From Rhizomicrobium electricum (lineage in GTDB: Bacteria; Pseudomonadota; Alphaproteobacteria; Micropepsales; Micropepsaceae), in contig NZ_JAASQS010000005.1 in assembly GCF_011762045.1 (NCBI RefSeq), positions 248,001-312,000 on the forward strand: a DNA stretch of 64,000 bases, written 5' to 3'. Shown here piece after piece: positions 57,472 to 64,000 of this stretch (position 1 is its first letter; each line of letters starts with the position of its first letter). Position numbers and translations under genes: made by a program. The notes under the pieces were generated by a model. It was not told the origin of the DNA. It did not search any database and was given only the letters and a program-made list of their open reading frames with translations.

Positions 57472-57940
57472 ACCTTATATATATACGCGAAGCGGGCCTT
57501 CCGATTTCGAAAGACCCGCTCCGGTGGGACCGCGCCCGGAAGCTAGGGCGCCAGCATGCACCGCACTCAAGCGGCACACGACAGGACACAGTCTGCTTCC
57601 CTCGACCGTCGTATGGTGCGCCCGAGTTGAGACACCGAGCCGGCCGCTATGGTCTTTCGCACTGTTACGGATCCGGACGCTCGTCCTTCGCCGCTGGTTT
57701 GCCAGGCACTCCCGTTTGTCAAAAATCACGAGTCTGATGTGGGGAACGGAATGGGAACTTTCAAGGGGTGCGACAAACGCTGCTTTGTTTGCAGGTACTC
57801 GCAATCGCAACATGAACAGGTTTTGCACGCGCGAGCGATGTGCAGCGCGAAGCCAGCGCTTGCCTGAGTTATCTGTTGTCCATGTGCGCGGATGTTCGGA
57901 ACGGTTCGCGGGAGGGACGTTAAGGATAGCGGAAAGATAT

Positions 57941-57982
57941 AATCCGTAGACGGATTAATTTGAGGAACAAGGCTCGCCTTGT
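57941..57982. repeat. Two adjacent short palindromes
   Basis: AATCCGT-AG-ACGGATT is a perfect seven-pair palindrome; ten bases further, ACAAGGC-TC-GCCTTGT is another. They lie just upstream of the diverged repeat copy and may belong to the same type of element. Confidence 0.5.
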
Positions 57983-58028
57983 CCGTTTCCCTGGTCTCGC
58001 TACGCAGATTGCGACCGGCGACATGTGA

Positions 58029-58140
58029 TCCCCCTCCCGCGCTTCGCTGTGTTTCGCACGCTGGCGCTACTCAATCCCCCCGCGGTCTACGTGCCGTCAG
58101 GGAGGGCGTCGCGCTCGCGGTGGGCGGAAAGGGAGGCGCA
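58029..58140 (+). repeat. Diverged copy (D) of the double-hairpin intergenic repeat
   Basis: It shares CCCCCCGCGGTCTACGTGC with the core of the other copies and the GGCGGAAAGGGAGGC-type 3' block. The first hairpin arms are not conserved. It appears to be an old, decayed copy. Confidence 0.45.
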
Positions 58141-58208
58141 AAACCCGCACATTGCCGTGTTTGTTGTTATTCATTACAATCATTCGCATTGCTACCTGGG
58201 AGGGCGGC

Positions 58209-58997
58209 ATGGCGACGGTGGAAGGCGCCATAACGGGCGCGCGTGTTTCGGAGCGTTCTCAGTTCTTCTTTACCATGGCCGTGTGGTGCTGCCTGACGGC
58301 GTTTGCCGGGTTCGCTCCGACATTCTGGCTGCCGATGACGCACGGCGCCTACATGCCAAGCCCCCTCGTCACCATTCACGGCATTATCTTCTCCGGTTGG
58401 ATGCTGTTCTTCGTCCTGCAAACTTGGCTGGTTGCGTCGGGACGCACCGCGAACCATCGCGCGGCCGGACTATTCGGAATTTCCCTGGCCTCGGTGATGA
58501 CGGTCTTCGGCTTCGTCGCCGTGATCGAACGGGCGCGCGATGCCGCCGGCGCGGGCGCTGCGGATGCCGGGCTTGGGTTCGTCATCGTGCCCGCCTGGCA
58601 CATTGTTTTCTTCGCCACGATGGTGGCGCTCGCCATTGTGAACATCCGCCGGCCCGATTGGCACAAGCGGCTGATGCTCATGGCCACCATCTCGATGCTG
58701 GATGCGCCGCTGGCGCGCCTGTTCTTCTATTTCGTCAAGTTCCACGGCCACATGCCGGTGCCCGCAGGCCTGCCGCCGCATCCGCCCATCCTGCATGGCG
58801 TTTCGCCGTGGGAGATCGCAGTCGACGTCTATGTCCTGGTTCCGATCCTGTACGATTGGCGCAAACGCGGGCGACCGCACCCGGCCTATCTCTATAGCGG
58901 CGGAGCCATCGTGGCACTGGAACTCTTAGAAGCGCCGATCAGCCACACGATGGCTTGGCACGGCATTGCGGCCTGGATCGTCTCGCTCGCGCGATGA
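58209..58997 (+). CDS. Polytopic membrane protein of unknown function
   Basis: This 262-residue protein has about seven predicted transmembrane segments (first from residue 20, FFFTMAVWCCLTAFAGF). A series of histidines at membrane edges (THGAYM, TIHGII, AWHIVFF) could bind metal or haem. It resembles hypothetical membrane proteins widespread in alphaproteobacteria, but I cannot assign a family. The start is an ATG with GGGAGG six bases upstream. It lies between two copies of the intergenic repeat. Confidence 0.65.
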   Translation: MATVEGAITGARVSERSQFFFTMAVWCCLTAFAGFAPTFWLPMTHGAYMPSPLVTIHGIIFSGWMLFFVLQTWLVASGRTANHRAAGLFGISLASVMTVFGFVAVIERARDAAGAGAADAGLGFVIVPAWHIVFFATMVALAIVNIRRPDWHKRLMLMATISMLDAPLARLFFYFVKFHGHMPVPAGLPPHPPILHGVSPWEIAVDVYVLVPILYDWRKRGRPHPAYLYSGGAIVALELLEAPISHTMAWHGIAAWIVSLAR

Positions 58998-59013
58998 TTT
59001 TGCGGCGAAATGT

Positions 59014-59119
59014 AAGCCCCCCCTTCGGTTTGTCGCTGACGCGCCAAACCACTTCCCCCCGCGGTCTGAGTGCATGTCACGAAAAGCCTTGCACCCGCGG
59101 AGGGCAGAAAAGGGAGGCA
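59014..59119 (+). repeat. Double-hairpin intergenic repeat, copy A
   Basis: The first hairpin GGTTTGTCGC-TGAC-GCGCCAAACC has one mismatch. A second stem pairs CCCCCCGCGG with CCGCGGAGGG across a loop of about 30 bases. It begins 17 bases after the membrane-protein stop. The 3' GGCAGAAAAGGGAGGC block is repeated 24 bases further on as GGCAGAAAAGGAAGGC. Confidence 0.85.
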
Positions 59120-59189
59120 AACACGCAGGCAGAAAAGGAAGGCCGAGCGCGCGGCATTTCGTTTATCGCGGCGTTGCCCTATCTTTTCT

Positions 59190-59240
59190 GCCCCCCGTCG
59201 TTCACGGGGGGAAGTCCCGGCGAAGCCGGGAAAGGGGGGC
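59190..59240 (+). repeat. Nested palindromes over the DUF559 ribosome binding site
   Basis: CCCCCCGT ... ACGGGGGG and TCCCGGC-GAA-GCCGGGA form two hairpins in tandem; the first C-run can instead pair with the GGGGGG just before the DUF559 start. It has the same CCCCCC/GGGGGG style as the flanking repeats. Confidence 0.7.
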
Positions 59241-59244
59241 GGTC

Positions 59245-59594
59245 GTGCGAGACGCAGTGCCGAAAACGATCCCCCGCGCTCGTGCCTTGCGCCATCGTTT
59301 GACCGATGCCGAACGCATTCTGTGGTCGCGGCTGCGTTGCCACGACTTCGGCGGTCTCCATTTCCGCAAGCAGCATCCGCTGGGGCCGTACATTGCCGAT
59401 TTCGTTTGTCTGAAAGCGAAGCTGGTCGTGGAAGTGGATGGCGCAACGCATTCGACCGACGATGAGCGCGCCGGCGGCGAGATGCGTTTCTCGAAAGCCG
59501 CGGCTGGCGGGTTCTGCGGGTGCAGAACGACGACGTATACAAGGATCTGTACCGGGTGCTCGACGTGATTGGGAGGGCGATCTGTGAGAAGTGA
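59245..59594 (+). pseudogene. DUF559 endonuclease-like gene, frameshifted
   Basis: This looks like a DUF559 (Vsr-like, PD-(D/E)XK-type) protein: ALRHRLTDAERILWSRLRCH, then FRKQHPLGPYIADFVCLK and LVVEVDGATHS, in one frame. After DDERAGGEMR the expected continuation FLESRGWRVLRVQNDDVY is found in another frame, with one base apparently missing near position 59490. The frame then runs to a stop at the listed end, preserving VLDVIGRAICEK. As read, the protein is cut to about 108 residues with a nonsense tail. Start is the GTG after GGGGGGCGGTC, or a GTG four codons on. A sequencing error would give an intact gene. Confidence 0.7.
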
Positions 59595-59628
59595 GCGTCC
59601 TTCAAGGGCGAGCCCGTTTATGCAGGAT

Positions 59629-59732
59629 GAGCCCCCCTTCGGTTTGGCGCTGACGCGCCAAACCACTTCCCCCCGCGGTCTAGGTGCATGTCACCAAAAA
59701 CCTTGCGCCCGCGGAGGGCAGAAAAGGAAGGC
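59629..59732 (+). repeat. Double-hairpin intergenic repeat, copy B
   Basis: The first hairpin GGTTTGGCGC-TGAC-GCGCCAAACC is perfect over ten pairs. The CCCCCCGCGG/CCGCGGAGGG second stem and the GGCAGAAAAGGAAGGC 3' block are conserved. It starts 35 bases after the DUF559 stop codon. Confidence 0.9.
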
Positions 59733-59844
59733 GCGAGCCGAAAAGCGTACTCGCGTGAGGCAGAAACGGTTTGCGTGGAGCAGGTGGTCGAAGTTTCGCT
59801 TTCCCGCAAGGTCGGAGATGCGCCAGAAGTCGCCGTCACCGCCA

Positions 59845-60072
59845 TTACGGAGAGCCACCCGTTAGTGCCGAATAAGCGGCGAAGAGCAACCCAACAACAA
59901 ACGCTCCAAGGATCGTCTGGATAAGCCAAAATCCGAACGGGTTCGTGCGCCGCTTCGCACTAACAAATGCTCTTGGAGATGCATCCCCGGCTTTCATATT
60001 GAATGCAATCAAGCATACCAAGGCTAGAGCCAATGCCAGCAACTCCAACCCAGTAATTAGTGTCTCGCTCAT
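59845..60072 (-). CDS. Small membrane protein of unknown function
   Basis: This 75-residue protein has two hydrophobic segments (residues 7-25 and 48-69) separated by a basic loop (SAKRRTNPFGF). A GAGGGCGG element lies just before the ATG. No family is recognised. It sits between repeat copies B and C in AT-richer DNA than its surroundings and could be a recently acquired fragment. Confidence 0.45.
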   Translation of the reverse strand: MSETLITGLELLALALALVCLIAFNMKAGDASPRAFVSAKRRTNPFGFWLIQTILGAFVVGLLFAAYSALTGGSP

Positions 60073-60190
60073 CCCGCCCTCGAAGTGCCAAACACTGTAC
60101 TACCCACAAGGAATTACACGGTAAAGAAATGACCGTTATTGGCACCAAGCGGAGCATCCTGTTGGCGAACAGAGCGTGAGATATCGCGTA

Positions 60191-60219
60191 CTCGACGTGA
60201 TTGGGAGGGCGATCTGTGA
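60191..60219 (+). repeat. Fragment identical to the 3' end of the DUF559 gene
   Basis: This 29-base stretch is identical to positions 59559-59587 at the 3' end of the DUF559 gene (encoding LDVIGRAIC and part of the stop region). Nothing upstream of it looks like DUF559. It precedes repeat copy C much as the DUF559 end precedes copy B. Confidence 0.9.
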
Positions 60220-60242
60220 ACGCCATCTCCTCAGCGAGAGGG

Positions 60243-60346
60243 GAGCCCCCCTTCGGTTCAGCGCTGCCGCGCTGAACCACTTCCCCCCGCGGTCTTAGTG
60301 CGCATGACGAAAGTCTTGCGCCCGCGGAGGGCAGAAAAGGAAGGTG
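60243..60346 (+). repeat. Double-hairpin intergenic repeat, copy C
   Basis: The first hairpin is GGTTCAGCGC-TGCC-GCGCTGAACC, a perfect ten-pair stem that differs from copy B by matched changes on both arms. The second stem CCCCCCGCGG/CCGCGGAGGG and the GGCAGAAAAGGAAGG block are conserved. Confidence 0.9.
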
Positions 60347-60527
60347 CGATCCACACCTTCGCCTCCAGCAAGATATTGACCTAACGACATCTTTTCTTGT
60401 TGCCCGCTGGCGACAGCGGCTACATGTTCTTTATTATTTTTCTAATTAATATTGGCAAGAGAGTGAAAATCATGCAGCCTCGAATGGACGCGCCGCAGAG
60501 CGTGGATAAAACCCCAGGGAGGGGACG
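60347..60527. other. AT-rich region upstream of the second TonB-dependent receptor
   Basis: It must hold the receptor's promoter. It contains a small perfect hairpin (CCGCTG-GCGA-CAGCGG) and an AT-rich TTATTATTTTTCTAATTAA block. No CGAAA-type operator like those of the other receptor is seen, so the two receptors are probably regulated separately. Confidence 0.4.
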
Positions 60528-63500
60528 ATGTCTTTGCGCCTTTCGTCTTGGCTTAATGGCGCCTCCGGCGCTGCCATTCTTGTCGGCCTCATCGGCCCGG
60601 CCTTCGCCCAGACCACGGGCACATCCGGCGCACAGATGGAACAGGTCACCGTCACCGGTTCGCTGATCCGCGGCACGCCATCCGACACCGCCCTGCCCGT
60701 TCAGACCTTCACCCAGGCCGATCTCGAAAACCGCGGATCGCCGTCGGCGATCGATTTCGCCAAAGACCTGCCGATGGTGGGGCCGACCACCGGCGAAGCC
60801 TATTACTTCGGCGGACCGGCGCTGGCCGGCTATACCAGCCTCAATCTGCGCAATCTCGGCGCCGGCGAAACGCTGACCTTGTTCAACGGCCGCCGCTCCA
60901 ACAACAACCTGACCAACATTCCGCAGATCGCGCTGGCCCGCACCGAAATCCTGGGAGACGGCGCCGCCACCACCTACGGCGCCGACGCCACCGCAGGCGT
61001 CGTCAATCTCATCACGCGGGACGATTTCGTCGGCCTGGAAGCGCGCGGCCAATACCGCGCCGTCTCCGATACCTCCGGCGAGTGGTCGCTGGGCCTGCTC
61101 GGCGGCGTCGGCGACGACCGCATGAACCTGATGGTTTCGGGCGAATGGGCGCATCGCTCGCGCCTGCATGCGGTCGACCGCAACTTCGTGCGCAAATCGC
61201 TCAACCCCAGCGACCCCGAATTCAATCCGTCGCCGTGGTCGACCTTCTCCAATCTCGCCGGCTGGGTGCCGCGCGGCGCCCTGCCCGCCACGCCGAGCGC
61301 GACCGATACCGGCGAATGGGGACCGGCGCTGGGCCTCGTCTCCGATTTCACGCCGGAGAGCTGCGGCGCGGTGGGCGGGCGCCCTATCAACGCCTACACC
61401 TGCTCCTACAACTACGTGAACTATTACAATCTGGTCGAAGACCAGGACACCTATCGCGGCTTCCTGCAGTTCAACGCGAAACTCAACAGCCATATGAAAT
61501 TCCATATGGACGCGTTTTACGGCCAGACCTGGATTCCGGAACTGATGGCGTCGCCGTCGCAGCCGATCGTCCAGGGACCGGCGATGGCGGGCGGCGCGCT
61601 CTACCAGTTCTATGTGCCGATCACCAATCCCTATGCGGCCCAGTTCGCGACCGCGCACGGCGTCACCGGCGCCTCGGGCTTCACGCCGATCACCTATCGC
61701 GTGATGGCGCACGGCGGCAATTTCGCGATGAGCGACCGCGGCTACGGCGTGCCGGACAAAGTGAAGAACACGACGTGGCACGTGTCGGCGGGCGTGACCG
61801 GCGAACTCGGCAGTTGGGCGGATGTCTTGAAGGACGTCTCCTACGACGCCGCGGTCACCTACAATCAGACCAATTCCTTCAATACCCATCCCGATATCGT
61901 CGGCTACCGCTTCCAGGAAGCGCTCGACGGTTTCGGCGGGCCGAACTGCCACGCGACCGATCTCGATCCGACACGCTTCGGCACCCAGAACCCGGCCGCG
62001 GCGGGACAGAACGGCTGCCAATACTGGAATCCGTTCTCGACCTCCTTCAAAGGCCAGCCGGTGCTGGGACTGGCGAACCCGAACTATGTTCCCGGCCAGG
62101 AGAACCCGCTCGATCTGACGCGCTGGCTGTTCGATCCGCGCGCCACCGATACGATCGCCAGCGACGTCACGCTCGATCTGGTGTTCAGCGGCTCCAGCGG
62201 GCTTGCGTTGCCCGGCGGCGACCTAAGCTGGGCGCTCGGCGGACAGTATCGCCATCTCGAAAGCCACCAGAACATTCCCGATCCGGTCTATAACGGCACG
62301 CTCGCCTGCCCGTGGCCGTCGAATTTCACCGGCGTCAACGGCGCCGGCTCGACGCCGATGCCGCAAACGCCCGCCTCCAACACCGATCCGAATTATCGCG
62401 GCTGCGGGCTCAACGACAGCCCATTCATCCTGTTCTCGACCCAGCCGCCGGTGTCGGCCTCGCGCGCGCAAGGCTCGATCTTCGGCGAGTTGCAGATTCC
62501 GGTGCTCGATAATTTGAATTTCCAGATCGGCGGGCGGCACGAGGAATTCGACGGCGGCCTCAAAGCCGACGTGTGGAAGATCGCGGGCAAATGGGACGTG
62601 TGGGGACCGCTGTCGCTGCGCGGCTCTTACGGCACCAACTATCAAGCGCCGCCGCTCGGCACCATTCCGGGCAACACCACCATCAACGGCCGCACCTTCG
62701 ATGCCGCCAGCGGCAACTGGCTGGCGGGGCGCTTCGTGGTGGCGCCCAATCTGCGCCCCGAAACGGCGAAGTCGTGGAATGTCGGCGCCATCCTGCAAGG
62801 CCGTGGCTTTGCCGACGACAATCACTTCCAGATCATCGTCGACTACTTCGATATCCGCACCAAAGGGCAGATCGGCACCATCGCCGAACCGAACGCCATC
62901 GCCAATCTGGTGTTCAACGGAGCGGGACACACCATCACGACTTGCGATTCCACGGTGCAGCCGCTCCTCAACCGCATCACCTTCAATGCCGGTTGCGCCG
63001 TCGGCATGAGCGGCAACAACACCTTCTCGATGGTCACCACGCTGACCGGCAACGGGCCGGGGCAAACCACGACCGGTTTCGATCTGCAAAGCGTGTATGA
63101 CATGCCGCTGTGGACCGGCGACCTGACCCTGGCGCTCAACGGCACCTGGGTGACGCAGCTCAAGACCGGCGCGACCTTCCTCGACGGCGTGCAGGTGACA
63201 CCGGCGATGAACCGGCTGGGCAAGCTGAATTTCCAGACCTTCGCCACCTCGGCACCGCGCACGCGCGCCAACGCCAGCATCAACTACGCCCTCGACGAGC
63301 ACAATTTCCGGCTGGCGGTGAATTTCGTTTCGGCGGTGACCGACGACCGCACCGGCACCCAGATCGACGAACACGGCAAGAACTGGATCACCGCCGACTT
63401 CACCTACCGGTATCAGTATGCGGAGAATGTCAGCCTGACGCTGACGGTGCAGAACATTCTCGACCGCGATCCGCCGCTGGTGCAGGAAGAATTCGGCTAC

Positions 63501-63563
63501 GACCCGTTCATCGCCGATCCGTTGGGCCGCACCATCGAAATCGGCATCAAGTACGATCTGTGA
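60528..63563 (+). CDS. TonB-dependent outer-membrane receptor
   Basis: This 1011-residue receptor has a signal peptide (to about FAQTT, residue 30), a TonB box EQVTVTGSLIRG and a plug with LNLRNLGAGETLTLFNGRR and GDGAATTYGADATAGVVNLIT. The barrel runs to the C-terminal strand GRTIEIGIKYDL. Several cysteine pairs in extracellular-type loops (for example ESCGAVGGRPINAYTC) suggest disulfides. Its ligand is not evident because no catabolic genes are adjacent. A GGGAGGGGACG element supports the ATG. It is convergent with moaE, and the ends overlap by 17 bases. Confidence 0.9.
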   Translation: MSLRLSSWLNGASGAAILVGLIGPAFAQTTGTSGAQMEQVTVTGSLIRGTPSDTALPVQTFTQADLENRGSPSAIDFAKDLPMVGPTTGEAYYFGGPALAGYTSLNLRNLGAGETLTLFNGRRSNNNLTNIPQIALARTEILGDGAATTYGADATAGVVNLITRDDFVGLEARGQYRAVSDTSGEWSLGLLGGVGDDRMNLMVSGEWAHRSRLHAVDRNFVRKSLNPSDPEFNPSPWSTFSNLAGWVPRGALPATPSATDTGEWGPALGLVSDFTPESCGAVGGRPINAYTCSYNYVNYYNLVEDQDTYRGFLQFNAKLNSHMKFHMDAFYGQTWIPELMASPSQPIVQGPAMAGGALYQFYVPITNPYAAQFATAHGVTGASGFTPITYRVMAHGGNFAMSDRGYGVPDKVKNTTWHVSAGVTGELGSWADVLKDVSYDAAVTYNQTNSFNTHPDIVGYRFQEALDGFGGPNCHATDLDPTRFGTQNPAAAGQNGCQYWNPFSTSFKGQPVLGLANPNYVPGQENPLDLTRWLFDPRATDTIASDVTLDLVFSGSSGLALPGGDLSWALGGQYRHLESHQNIPDPVYNGTLACPWPSNFTGVNGAGSTPMPQTPASNTDPNYRGCGLNDSPFILFSTQPPVSASRAQGSIFGELQIPVLDNLNFQIGGRHEEFDGGLKADVWKIAGKWDVWGPLSLRGSYGTNYQAPPLGTIPGNTTINGRTFDAASGNWLAGRFVVAPNLRPETAKSWNVGAILQGRGFADDNHFQIIVDYFDIRTKGQIGTIAEPNAIANLVFNGAGHTITTCDSTVQPLLNRITFNAGCAVGMSGNNTFSMVTTLTGNGPGQTTTGFDLQSVYDMPLWTGDLTLALNGTWVTQLKTGATFLDGVQVTPAMNRLGKLNFQTFATSAPRTRANASINYALDEHNFRLAVNFVSAVTDDRTGTQIDEHGKNWITADFTYRYQYAENVSLTLTVQNILDRDPPLVQEEFGYDPFIADPLGRTIEIGIKYDL

Positions 63564-64000
63564 TCTCAGCCGCGGCGCGGCGGGCAATGTCGTCCGCCCG
63601 CGGTTCGATCCAGCGTTCGCCGTTCGGGCCGGTCTCGCGCTTCCACAACGGCGCATCGGTCTTGAGATAGTCCATCAACAGGCGCACGGCCTCGAAGGCG
63701 GCGTCGCGATGCTCCGACAGCGCCACCACCAGCACGATGGGCTCGCCCGGCGTGAGGCGGCCGACGCGGTGGATCACCTTGATATCGGGACACTGGCAGC
63801 GCGCGGCGACATCGGCGGCGAGGCGCGCGATCTCTTTTTCGGTGAAGCCGGGATAGTGATCGAGGAACAATTCGCCGACGCCCTCGCCGTCCGTGCGCTC
63901 GCGGCAGACGCCGGTGAAGCTCACCACCGCCCCGATGTCGCGGCGTCCGGCGGCGAACGCGGCCTCCTCGGCTTGCGGATCGAACGGCTCGGGCGCGAGG
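63547..64000 (-). CDS. moaE: Molybdopterin synthase catalytic subunit, 5' end beyond the window
   Basis: MoaE uses sulfur from MoaD to make the dithiolene of molybdopterin. The visible C-terminal part includes VVSFTGVCRE, LDHYPGF, IHRVGRL and the Lys-containing MDYLKTDAPLWKRE, conserved in the family. Upstream residues in frame (AGRRDIGAVVSFTG) continue to the window edge, so the start codon lies outside and an internal GTG is not the start. The 3' end overlaps the receptor gene convergently. Confidence 0.9.
   Translation of the reverse strand, partial: LAPEPFDPQAEEAAFAAGRRDIGAVVSFTGVCRERTDGEGVGELFLDHYPGFTEKEIARLAADVAARCQCPDIKVIHRVGRLTPGEPIVLVVALSEHRDAAFEAVRLLMDYLKTDAPLWKRETGPNGERWIEPRADDIARRAAAEITDRT

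Larger units (their letters stand above)
57472..58208. other. Gene-poor intergenic region of 737 bases
   Basis: No convincing gene is seen. Short open frames on both strands have no recognisable family and poor codon bias. Immediately after the phosphatase gene comes an AT-rich TATATATATA run and an imperfect hairpin (AGCGGG ... CCCGCT). The right half has two tight palindromes, a TATAAT hexamer, and a diverged copy of the repeat found further on. Confidence 0.6.

Noticed and set aside
57488..57521. Stem-loop after the histidine phosphatase as a Rho-independent terminator
   Set aside because: The stem is interrupted and no T-run follows it.
57524..57949. Possible 141-residue gene after the histidine phosphatase
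   Set aside because: No ribosome binding site, no domain, and codon use unlike neighbours; the opposite strand is equally open.
58029..60346. CRISPR array or insertion sequence
   Set aside because: Repeats are too few, too long and too unevenly spaced for CRISPR, and there is no transposase or terminal inverted repeat typical of an insertion sequence.
60420..62021. Minus-strand open frame opposite the second TonB receptor
   Set aside because: Same reason; the composition is a reverse reading of barrel-strand codons.

Overview
The window is GC-rich chromosomal DNA from an alphaproteobacterium. The evidence is a split-subunit nuoA-N operon running into birA, coaX, rnj and mce (an order familiar from this class), and two large TonB-dependent receptors of the kind abundant in Caulobacterales and Sphingomonadales. 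I cannot place the genus from sequence alone. No tRNA, rRNA, CRISPR array or complete insertion sequence was seen.

Region 1 (1-21250). A purine permease faces a long minus-strand operon. It encodes the 14 subunits of respiratory complex I (nuoA to nuoN), then biotin protein ligase, type III pantothenate kinase, RNase J, methylmalonyl-CoA epimerase and a DUF1467 membrane protein. Three to four non-complex-I genes sit inside nuo: an antibiotic-biosynthesis-monooxygenase-fold protein between nuoB and nuoC, a small membrane protein and an SGNH-hydrolase lipoprotein between nuoF and nuoG, and possibly a 58-residue ORF between nuoG and nuoH.

Region 2 (21457-43432) is built around an aryl polyene (APE) type II polyketide cluster. 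A LolA-like protein, an RND/MMPL exporter and a DUF3261 lipoprotein lie on the plus strand. A tightly overlapping minus-strand operon encodes a chain-length factor, an acyltransferase, two acyl carrier proteins, a COG4648 membrane protein, an AMP-ligase fused to a dehydratase, a glycosyltransferase fused to an acyltransferase, an aromatic ammonia-lyase, a thioesterase, two ketosynthases, a second dehydratase and a ketoreductase. A divergent short phosphopantetheinyl transferase, a YbjQ-like protein and a CrtI-like FAD oxidoreductase follow. Together they should make a membrane-anchored, carotenoid-like pigment from an aromatic acid starter. A PagL-like lipid A deacylase, a TPR protein and several unknown secreted proteins flank the cluster.

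Region 3 (43538-57471) looks like an amino-galactoside (GalNAc/galactosamine) utilisation locus: sugar kinase, AgaS-type SIS isomerase/deaminase, GatZ/KbaZ-type protein, EamA transporter, exported GH36-like alpha-galactosidase, exported amidohydrolase, DeoR-type regulator, TonB-dependent receptor and a Tat-exported TIM-barrel protein. A repeated CGAAA-type motif in three intergenic regions (before gatZ, between the GH36 and amidohydrolase genes, and before the receptor) looks like the operator of the DeoR regulator and ties the locus into one regulon.

Region 4 (57472-60527) is gene-poor and repeat-rich. Three well-conserved copies and one diverged copy of a roughly 100-bp double-hairpin repeat surround a frameshifted DUF559 endonuclease-like gene. 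The main hairpin stem changes in a compensatory way between copies, and a second fragment of the DUF559 3' end precedes the third copy. This is the most unusual structure in the window.

Region 5 (60528-64000) holds a second TonB-dependent receptor and, convergent with it, the 3' part of moaE, cut by the window edge.
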